This document shows positions 8,623 to 14,807 of a stretch of 17,248 nt of DNA, piece after piece. The notes under the pieces were generated by a model. That model worked only from the letters and a program-made list of their open reading frames with translations, was not told the origin of the DNA and ran no database searches. The stretch lies in contig JARXKO010000011.1 of NCBI GenBank assembly GCA_030271595.1, positions 1 to 17,248 on the forward strand, in the 5' to 3' direction. The stretch comes from Pseudomonadota bacterium (lineage in GTDB: Bacteria; Pseudomonadota; Alphaproteobacteria; Sphingomonadales; Sphingomonadaceae). The translations under genes were made by a program, and so were the position numbers. Within the stretch, counting starts at the first letter, position 1, and every line of letters starts with the position of its first letter.

Positions 8623-8628
8623 GCGCTT
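8614..8628. terminator. Perfect hairpin between convergent gltA and kinase-like gene
   Basis: AAGCGC (8614-8619) and GCGCTT (8623-8628) are perfect inverted copies. The 3-nt loop TGA (8620-8622) is the gltA stop codon, and the right arm covers two bases of the stop codon of the opposing gene. With a 6-bp stem and no T-run on either side it is at best a weak, possibly two-way terminator. Termination may depend on Rho. Confidence 0.4.
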
Positions 8629-9967
8629 ATTCGGTCGGCAAGGTCAGGATAAAGCGCGCGCCCGCGGCCGCCTGGCTGTCGAGCGTCACGTCGCCGCCCA
8701 TCGACCGCGCCAGCCGGCGGGCGATCGCCAGGCCGAGGCCGCTTCCGCCCGGCGCTTCGTCGGCGCGCTCGAACTTCTCGAAAATGCGTTGCTCGTCGGC
8801 GGGGTCGATGCCCTTGCCCTGATCGGCGACGATCACCGACGCGCTGCCCGCGCCCCGATCGAAGTTGATCGTGACCTTGCCGCGCTCGGGCGAATGGCGG
8901 ACGGCATTGCCGATGAGGTTGACGAGGATCTGGATGACCGCGCGTTCCTCGCCCACTGCCGGAAGCCGCCTGCGGGCGTCGAGCTCGAGCGCGACCCCGC
9001 GCTCCTCCGCGGCCGGTTCGACCAGCATCACCGCTTCGGCGGCCAGTGCTCCAAGGTCGATTTCGAGATGGCCGAATTCGGGGTCGTCTCCCATCGCGCT
9101 GATCACCGACAGCAAATGGCGCGCGGCGGCAGCGATATCATTGCCGTAACTGGCGTAATCGCTGCGCAACGGGCCATCGGAGCGATCGACGATCTGTTCG
9201 GCCTCGGCGATGATGCGGTCGAGCGGCGAGCGCAGCACTCCGTCGAGTGCCTGGTCGATCGATCCCCTCGCCGGGCCGGCCGCAGCAGGCCGAGCCTGCC
9301 CGTTGGCCAGACGAACGTGACCGCTAAAGCCCTGAAAACTGCCGTCGTTGCCGAGCACGACCGAGCCGTCGAGCCATAGTTCCTGGTCGTCCTTGCCCCG
9401 GCTTCGGGCCGGCTGGCCGGCGAAGTCGCGGCGCGCGGCAAGCGCGCTGATCAACGGCATGTCGCCGTTTTCGTCCTCGGTCAGCCGGACCAGACGGGTC
9501 AGTGCAAGACCGTCCCCCTGCTTGTCCTCTACTCCGAGAGTGGCCGCCAGTTCGGGCGATAGTGCAGTAACCCGCAGTTCGGCGTCGGCGGCCCATTCGA
9601 ACCTGGCTTCATCCGCCGCGACGCCGCTTTGCGTGACGAGATCGAGGGAAGCCAGCCGCGACCTCGGCGCCGGCCGCGCTTGCCATCCTTCAAGCGACAG
9701 GGCGACTTCCTCGCCTTCGGGAGTGGCCCGAACCCAGAGGCTGAAATTCTGTTCGTTCGAGGCGGCCAGCGCGGGCCTCTCGACCGCGACATTGAGCTTT
9801 AACGCAAGTCGCGCGACCGCCGCCACCTGCGGCAAGGCCAGCACGTCGCCAATGCCGGCGCCGGCGTCGCGCTGAAGCGCCGCGAACTCGGTATCGGCGG
9901 CGATCAGCCGGCAGTCGCGATCGACCCGGCCAAGAACCACCCGCGGTTCGCTTGGGGCGCTAGCCAC
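8627..9967 (-). CDS. Histidine-kinase-like protein lacking the phospho-acceptor His (PAS + HATPase)
   Basis: The protein has about 446 residues and no membrane helix, so it is probably cytoplasmic. An N-terminal PAS-like part covers about 10-100 and a second PAS-like part about 120-225. A DHp-like helical hairpin (about 235-295) and a HATPase_c domain (about 330-446) follow. The ATP-binding boxes look intact: N-box LVNLIGNAVRHS (348-359), G1 DQGKGI from 382, F-box IFEKFER, and G2 GGSGLGLAI from about 407. The H-box reads DGVLRSPLDRI: LRSPL aligns with the usual LRTPL, but Gly243-Val244 replace His-Glu, so normal autophosphorylation looks impossible. I prefer the GTG start at 9967 because GAAGG (9977-9973) lies 5 nt upstream and the overlap with the preceding gene is only 8 bp. 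ATG 10009 would add 14 residues. It is last in a three-gene operon. Confidence 0.85.
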   Translation of the reverse strand: MASAPSEPRVVLGRVDRDCRLIAADTEFAALQRDAGAGIGDVLALPQVAAVARLALKLNVAVERPALAASNEQNFSLWVRATPEGEEVALSLEGWQARPAPRSRLASLDLVTQSGVAADEARFEWAADAELRVTALSPELAATLGVEDKQGDGLALTRLVRLTEDENGDMPLISALAARRDFAGQPARSRGKDDQELWLDGSVVLGNDGSFQGFSGHVRLANGQARPAAAGPARGSIDQALDGVLRSPLDRIIAEAEQIVDRSDGPLRSDYASYGNDIAAAARHLLSVISAMGDDPEFGHLEIDLGALAAEAVMLVEPAAEERGVALELDARRRLPAVGEERAVIQILVNLIGNAVRHSPERGKVTINFDRGAGSASVIVADQGKGIDPADEQRIFEKFERADEAPGGSGLGLAIARRLARSMGGDVTLDSQAAAGARFILTLPTE

Positions 9968-11006
9968 GACGGCCTTCGAGCCGGTCGAGCGCCGAGCGAT
10001 AATCGTCATGCGACAACAGCCACGATCGCGCCGAGTCGACGTCCGCGGCGGTCATGCTGTCGAAGGATTCGATCGCCCGCCCGTCGCTATCGAGACCGAG
10101 CAGGTCGCCCGACCCGGCGATCAGCCCGGCGGCAAGTTCACGGCTTGCACCGCCCATGCGCAGCAGGGCCATGGTCCGGGCGGGGTCGGCGCTCAGCAAT
10201 TCCTCGGCGGTGGCAAGTGCATCGACCCCGGCGCGGCGCGCCAGGGCATGGGCGAGAAAGGCGATTTCGCCCTCACCCGCGGCGGCCAGCAACAGGCGGT
10301 CGTCGAGGCGCCCGGCAGAATCGAGCAACGCGACCAGCTCGCGAGTCAACACATCGAGGCTTCGTTCGGGATCGTGACGCGCGGCAAGCGCCGCCGCCGA
10401 TTTGGCCAAAGCGTCGTCGGTCGCCGCGGGGCCATGAGCCGCGACCAAATCCGCACGCAACGCCGCTGCGATCCGCCGCGCGAGACGCGCCGCGGCCTCG
10501 GCCGGCAGGTCGTCAAAGGTCAGGAGGCACTGGCCGAGCCGGTCGCGGCGGCGGCCGCGGGCGAGCACCAGCGCCATTGCCGCAGCCGCCGCAGGGCCGT
10601 TGTCGTGGCTGACGAGCGACTGGACAACGCGCGAATCGCGGCGGTTTGCGCGCGACTGCGCTGCGATTGCCACGCGCTCCTCCTCGGCGCGGCGGAGAAG
10701 CAGCGCGATCACTTCCTCGTCATCGAGCAAGCCGGATGCGCTCAGCCGCTCGATCAGGCGGTGACTGTCGCCGTCATTGGCAGCGCTCCAACCGGCGGGA
10801 AGCGCGGCCCGAAGTTCGTCCGCGATGTCGGCCACAAGGCAATGGAGCATGGCCGTCATCAGCGCCCGCTCCTGCTCGGTCAGGCGCTCGGTTTCATCGA
10901 GGAAGAAGTCACGCCGGACCGTGGACAAGCGCCCACGGCCGGCCCGGCGCGCGGCTGCGCCCCGGTCGCCTGGCGATGCAGCAACGGGCCATTCTTCGGG
11001 CATCAT
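9960..11006 (-). CDS. Probable DUF2336 all-helical protein
   Basis: This 348-residue soluble protein is rich in Ala, Leu, Arg and Asp, with repeated short amphipathic helices in the style of HEAT repeats. Examples are IERLSASGLLDDEEVIALLL near 84-104 and LDVLTRELVALLDSAGRLDD near 217-236. The overall build and the position beside a histidine-kinase-like gene fit the alphaproteobacterial DUF2336 family, whose function is unknown to me. I see no catalytic motif, signal peptide or membrane segment. The ATG at 11006 lies 24 bp after the stop of the upstream membrane-protein gene, and the 3' end overlaps the kinase-like gene, so the three are probably co-transcribed. A second ATG directly follows the first. 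The gene is real by coding pattern and context; the family name is a recollection that a Pfam search would settle. Confidence 0.75.
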   Translation of the reverse strand: MMPEEWPVAASPGDRGAAARRAGRGRLSTVRRDFFLDETERLTEQERALMTAMLHCLVADIADELRAALPAGWSAANDGDSHRLIERLSASGLLDDEEVIALLLRRAEEERVAIAAQSRANRRDSRVVQSLVSHDNGPAAAAAMALVLARGRRRDRLGQCLLTFDDLPAEAAARLARRIAAALRADLVAAHGPAATDDALAKSAAALAARHDPERSLDVLTRELVALLDSAGRLDDRLLLAAAGEGEIAFLAHALARRAGVDALATAEELLSADPARTMALLRMGGASRELAAGLIAGSGDLLGLDSDGRAIESFDSMTAADVDSARSWLLSHDDYRSALDRLEGRRG

Positions 11007-11030
11007 TCGACGGCGTTTAACCGAATTGGG

Positions 11031-12227
11031 TTAACTTCGGGTCAATTCATTGGCGAAATGGCGCGCGTGCTGGACGATGAAAAAGCTGACTGCGGCATAG
11101 AGCCAGAGTACGACCAGAAATGCAGTCCACGCCCCGAACACGGCGAAGGGAATGGCCGAAAAGATCGCTCCCCGGCGCGAGGCGAGCCACAGATCGGCAC
11201 CCGCCGGGAACGGCGACTTCTCGATCCGCGCCGCTTCCGCGAAGGCGCAGGCAGAAAGGGCCGCGATCATCGGCATCCAGCCGTGACCGTGATGGGCTTC
11301 CCACCACGCGAGCGCGATCGCCGCCAGTCCCGCCGCCGGCCACAAGGCGCGCCGGCTCGGCATTCGCGACGCCAATGGCCTCAGCCGCAAATTCGCGAGG
11401 CGCGCGGCGATGAGATCGAGCGGGGTCGAAAGTACGAGCAGGACCAGGGCGGTCACGAGCCAGCCGCGCACGAACAGAAGCGCCGCGGCCAGGGTCAGCC
11501 CGAGCGCCGCCCACACCAGCCACGCCGGGGGCAGCCGGCGCTCCATCAGCCGCTCGGTGGCAAGCTCCTCGAATGGCGCGAGGACGAAGCGGCTCGGCCA
11601 GTCGGTCCTGGTCGACCGCGACGCGGCCAGGAGATTGCGCTGGAAATCGCCAAGCTGGTCGGCGCTTTCGACCAGGATCGTCCGCCCCCCGGCCTCTCCG
11701 GCCGGGATGCGCCGGGCGCCGCTCTGGATCGCGCGCCGGAGCAAGGTCGACTGCAAATCCCAGTCGCCGAGAATCGAGGCGGTCGAATTGAGCAGGTGGG
11801 CATCGACCAGCGCTACTCCGGCCCAGCGCGACTCGGCATCGATTCGCTCGAACGCGGCATGGGCCTCGTCATCGGGGACAATGGCGATCGCCGGTTCGGG
11901 CTCGGCGGCCAGGTTCGCCACCATTTCGGCGGGTGCGACGACCCCGTCGCCGACCAGCAGGATCATCGATCCGGCCTCGAACCGGCTTGCAGCCTCGTCG
12001 ATGTCGCTGACCGGGAAGACCCCGATTCCGTCCAGCCGGAGGCGCTCGAAAATGTCCTGTAGCGCCTGGGGCACGCGCTCGACCACGATGACGATGGGCG
12101 CGGCTTCAGCCGCCGCGACGCAGCGGACCTGATAGTCGAGCAAGCTCCGGCCGGCGAGCGGGAGCAAGGCGCGAAGCTGGCCCGAGTCGTCTTCCTGATA
12201 GGCGCCGATGAGCGCGCCAACCGTCAT
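11031..12227 (-). CDS. Membrane protein resembling a degenerate nucleotidyltransferase / CDP-alcohol phosphatidyltransferase fusion
   Basis: The 398-residue protein has two parts. Residues 1-200 look like a GT-A/nucleotidyltransferase fold: LLPLAGRSLLDYQVRCV (21-37) resembles the GxPLI-helix segment, followed by IVIVV (45-49) and GDG (93-95) where such enzymes bind metal. From about 233 there are roughly six hydrophobic helices. The stretch 200-285 follows the pattern of inositol-phosphate cytidylyltransferase/DIPP-synthase fusions, but the CDP-alcohol motif DxxDGxxAR reads DLIAARLAN (271-279), keeping Asp271 and Ala278 while losing the second Asp, the Gly and the Arg. Catalysis by that half is doubtful. 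The relationship is my inference; the conservative name is hypothetical membrane protein. ATG 12227 is chosen over the upstream ATG 12317 because of a strong ribosome binding site. It is first in the operon and divergent from the coiled-coil gene. Confidence 0.72.
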   Translation of the reverse strand: MTVGALIGAYQEDDSGQLRALLPLAGRSLLDYQVRCVAAAEAAPIVIVVERVPQALQDIFERLRLDGIGVFPVSDIDEAASRFEAGSMILLVGDGVVAPAEMVANLAAEPEPAIAIVPDDEAHAAFERIDAESRWAGVALVDAHLLNSTASILGDWDLQSTLLRRAIQSGARRIPAGEAGGRTILVESADQLGDFQRNLLAASRSTRTDWPSRFVLAPFEELATERLMERRLPPAWLVWAALGLTLAAALLFVRGWLVTALVLLVLSTPLDLIAARLANLRLRPLASRMPSRRALWPAAGLAAIALAWWEAHHGHGWMPMIAALSACAFAEAARIEKSPFPAGADLWLASRRGAIFSAIPFAVFGAWTAFLVVLWLYAAVSFFIVQHARHFANELTRS

Positions 12228-12233
12228 GATATG

Positions 12234-12240
12234 CTCCTCC
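12234..12240 (-). promoter_or_regulatory. Strong ribosome binding site that fixes the start of the membrane-protein gene
   Basis: On the minus strand GGAGGAG lies 6 nt upstream of the ATG at 12227-12225. The open frame extends 30 codons further to an ATG at 12317, but that would cross the whole divergent intergenic region and the start of the coiled-coil gene. Confidence 0.8.
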
Positions 12241-12300
12241 CCGGCCGGCTTCCTTTCTAACCGCTTTCGCGCCGCGTCAAAGGTGGTAAACTGCATCGCC

Positions 12301-14544
12301 ATGACATCCCGCCCCAACCGCGCCGCTCAGCCGCCGCAGCCCGCCGACGTTTCGCCCGAGCCACTCGAGCTGACGCCCGACCTGTCGCTCGAGGACTCCA
12401 GCGCCTTCGACTCGGCGACCTGGGCCGAGGTCCAGGCCGAGCATTCAGGCGCCGGCGGCCGGGCAGTGCTCGGCTGGACCCTGTCGATCCTCGCCGCGCT
12501 GTGGTTGAGCTATGCCGCCTGGTCCGCGGGACGGACCCTCGCTGGCCAGTCTCTGACCTCGCCCGCGGTCGCGCAATGGGTCGCGGTCGCGGCCGGCCCG
12601 CTCGCCTTGCTCGGACTGTTGTGGCTGATGTTCGGACGCACCCGCCGCAAGGAAGCCGAACGCTTCACCCGTTCGGTCCGGACGATGCGCGCGGAGGCCC
12701 ATTCGCTCGAAGCGCTGCTCGAGGTCCTGACCCAACGGCTGAGCGACAGTCACGGCTCGCTGAAATCGATGGCCGAGCAATTGATGGGGCTTGGCGACCA
12801 GGCAACCGGCAAGTTCGACGGCATCAGCCGCGACCTCGATTCGAGCAGCGAGCGGCTCGCCCGCCACGGCGAAACGCTCGACCGGGCGGCGGAATCCGCG
12901 CGCACCGACCTTGGCGTGTTGCTGACCGACTTGCCGCGCGCCGAGGAAACCGCGCGCTTGCTCGCCGAGCAGCTTCGCGCCATCGGCAGCAATTCGGCCG
13001 AAAAGGCCTTCCATTTCGGCGAGCAGATCAGCCAGTTGTCGGCGCGCGCGCGCGAAGCCGACGACAGCATGGGCCAATCAAGCCAGCGCATGACCGAGCG
13101 CCTGGCCGAAATCGAACGCGCGGGAAGCGCCGCGGCGGCCAGCGTCAATGATGCCGAAGCAAGTTTCTCGGGCGCGCTCGACTCGTTGCTCGAGCGCACC
13201 GCCCAGACTCTCGAAACGATCCGCGCCGGGATCGATGTCCAGTCGGCAGCGGTGTCGGCGCTGGTCGACCAATCCGCTGCAGGAATCTCGAGCGCCGGAA
13301 TCACCTCCGCCGAAGCCATGGCGAACCATGTCGGCCGCGCTGATGCCTTGCTTGAGGGCTTGGGCGGCAAGGTCGCCGAGCAGGAAGCGAGCTCGAAACG
13401 GATGCTCGGCGACATCGACCAGGGTCTGGCGCTGATCGACCAGCGCTTCGCCGAACTGGCGTCGAGCGGCGACCAGCGCGCCGCTCATTTCCTCGATTCC
13501 CTGACCCGCGCCCGGAGCGCGCTCGACGGCCTTGCCGACCAGGCCGGCGCGCAGGACGATGTCATCGGCAGGCTCGCCGTGCAGACCGAAACCGTCCGCG
13601 TTCATATCGACCGACTGGCCGAAGTCGCGCAGACGCTTCGCCCGGAAATTGGCTGGGTCCGCGATGCCGCGGTCGAAGCGAGCGAGAAGATCGGCGCCAG
13701 CGGCGGTCATCTCGCCGACCAGCAGGAGCGGCTCGCGGCCCTGCTCGCCACGATCGACGACGGGGTTGGCGATGCCCAGTCGAAGCTGGTCGCGCTGACC
13801 GCGTCGATCACCCAGACCCAGGCCGAGGCAGCGGCGCTGACGGCCGAAACCGGCCCGTCGCTGGTGGCTGCATTGCTCCAGGTCAAGGAAGCCGCCGCCC
13901 ATGCTGCCGACCGCGCGCGCGAGGCGATCGAGGCGGTTATCCCGGAAAGCGCGGGCAAGCTTTCGGCGCGGGCGCGCGAGGAGCTCGAACGGGTCATCCG
14001 CGATAGCATCGTCGAGCGCCTGCGCGAGGTCGAAGGCGTGGCTGCGACCGCGGTCGAGGCCGCGCGCGGTGCGTCGGACCGCCTCACCCAGCAGATGATC
14101 AGCCTTGGCCAGACCGCCTCCGCGCTCGAGGCGCATATCGAGCACACCGGCACGGACCAGCGCGAAAAGGATAGCGAGGCGTTCGCCCGCCGAGTCGCCC
14201 TGTTGATGGATTCGATGAATTCGGCGGCGATCGACGTCGGCAAGATCCTCAGCGACGAAATCGACGACAAGGCCTGGGATTCTTACCTCAAGGGCAATCG
14301 CGGGGTGTTCACACGCCGTGCCGTGCGCCTGCTGGGCGGCGGCGAAGCGCGCGCCATCCGCACCCATTATGACAGCGACATGGAGTTCCAGCATTCGGTC
14401 AACCGCTACGTCCACGATTTCGAAGCGATGCTCCGCCGGGTGCTGGCCGAGCGCGACGGCGGGATGATCGCGGTGACTTTGATGTCATCGGATATGGGCA
14501 AGCTTTATGCCGCGCTCGGCCAGGCGGTTGACCGCCGCCGCTAA
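12301..14544 (+). CDS. Membrane-anchored long coiled-coil protein of unknown function
   Basis: This protein has 747 residues. A Pro- and acid-rich cytoplasm-type N-tail (1-50) is followed by two membrane helices at about 54-76 and 90-112 and a basic GRTRRKEAER stop-transfer segment. About 500 residues of heptad-like helix rich in Ala, Glu, Ser, Arg and Leu follow (about 120-618), resembling a chemoreceptor signalling rod or structural coiled coil but without a recognisable receptor hairpin. A distinct C-terminal domain (about 619-747) is richer in aromatic residues, with DDKAWDSYLKGNRGVFTRRA and DSDMEFQHSVNRYVHDFEAM. If both ends are cytoplasmic, the rod could act as an inner-membrane scaffold; this is inference. 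ATG 12301 precedes the tail; AAAGG lies rather far upstream (14-18 nt), and GTG 12283 is an alternative. The gene is divergent from the membrane-protein operon and its stop overlaps the DUF1467 gene end. Confidence 0.85.
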   Translation: MTSRPNRAAQPPQPADVSPEPLELTPDLSLEDSSAFDSATWAEVQAEHSGAGGRAVLGWTLSILAALWLSYAAWSAGRTLAGQSLTSPAVAQWVAVAAGPLALLGLLWLMFGRTRRKEAERFTRSVRTMRAEAHSLEALLEVLTQRLSDSHGSLKSMAEQLMGLGDQATGKFDGISRDLDSSSERLARHGETLDRAAESARTDLGVLLTDLPRAEETARLLAEQLRAIGSNSAEKAFHFGEQISQLSARAREADDSMGQSSQRMTERLAEIERAGSAAAASVNDAEASFSGALDSLLERTAQTLETIRAGIDVQSAAVSALVDQSAAGISSAGITSAEAMANHVGRADALLEGLGGKVAEQEASSKRMLGDIDQGLALIDQRFAELASSGDQRAAHFLDSLTRARSALDGLADQAGAQDDVIGRLAVQTETVRVHIDRLAEVAQTLRPEIGWVRDAAVEASEKIGASGGHLADQQERLAALLATIDDGVGDAQSKLVALTASITQTQAEAAALTAETGPSLVAALLQVKEAAAHAADRAREAIEAVIPESAGKLSARAREELERVIRDSIVERLREVEGVAATAVEAARGASDRLTQQMISLGQTASALEAHIEHTGTDQREKDSEAFARRVALLMDSMNSAAIDVGKILSDEIDDKAWDSYLKGNRGVFTRRAVRLLGGGEARAIRTHYDSDMEFQHSVNRYVHDFEAMLRRVLAERDGGMIAVTLMSSDMGKLYAALGQAVDRRR

Positions 14545-14551
14545 CGGCGGT
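14531..14551. terminator. Perfect hairpin over the shared stop codons of two convergent genes
   Basis: ACCGCCG (14531-14537) and CGGCGGT (14545-14551) are exact inverted copies around a 7-nt loop (14538-14544). The loop ends in CTAA, which holds the TAA stop of the coiled-coil gene (14542-14544) and, on the other strand, the TAG stop of the DUF1467 gene (14541-14543). The 7-bp GC-rich stem could stop transcription from both sides. There is no T-run, so it is not a textbook intrinsic terminator. Confidence 0.5.
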
Positions 14552-14807
14552 GGTAGAAATCGAGGTCGGCGGGCGTGATCCACCCGTAGCTCCAATTGGC
14601 GACATAGAGCGCGGTCAGCAGCGCGCCGACCGCTGCCGCCTTGAGCAAATGCCGCGGCAAATCGAAACGGTGCGGCGCGCTATCGGCCTGGCCGGGGACC
14701 TTCGGGGTCCCGGCTTCCTCATCGGTGCGCACGCCCAGCGACAGCATGAGGAACGCACTGAAGGCGAAGAACAAGATATAAATCGCAATAATCGAGGTGA
14801 ATTTCAC
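14541..14807 (-). CDS. DUF1467 family small inner-membrane protein
   Basis: This 88-residue protein has two predicted membrane helices, at about 4-24 and 53-72. It starts with KFTSIIAIYILFFAFSAFLM and has LGVRTDEE directly after the first helix, then VPGQADSAPHRF and a C-terminal YGWITPADLDFYHRR. These features match the alphaproteobacterial DUF1467 family, whose function is unknown. I chose GTG 14807 because it overlaps the RNase J stop as GTGA, a typical coupled start, and gives the family's normal N-terminus. The upstream ATG 14858 would add 17 residues read inside rnj. It is last in the coaX-rnj-DUF1467 group, and its stop overlaps that of the convergent coiled-coil gene. Confidence 0.9.
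   Translation of the reverse strand: MKFTSIIAIYILFFAFSAFLMLSLGVRTDEEAGTPKVPGQADSAPHRFDLPRHLLKAAAVGALLTALYVANWSYGWITPADLDFYHRR

Noticed and set aside
10008..12062. 684-codon open frame on the plus strand
   Set aside because: It is antisense to the DUF2336 and membrane-protein genes. It is rich in Arg, Gly, Gln and Pro with no domain pattern, which is typical of shadow frames in GC-rich DNA. The minus-strand genes have ribosome binding sites and sensible folds.
12241..12248. CCGGCCGG palindrome in the divergent intergenic region, considered as an operator
   Set aside because: It is too short and GC-only to distinguish from background, and it lies in the leader right behind the ribosome binding site.
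13078..14415. 445-codon minus-strand frame opposite the coiled-coil gene, and similar frames at 15026-16504, 7489-8520 and 16377-17231
   Set aside because: All lie fully opposite well-supported genes, have shadow-frame composition, and lack a convincing start or motif.
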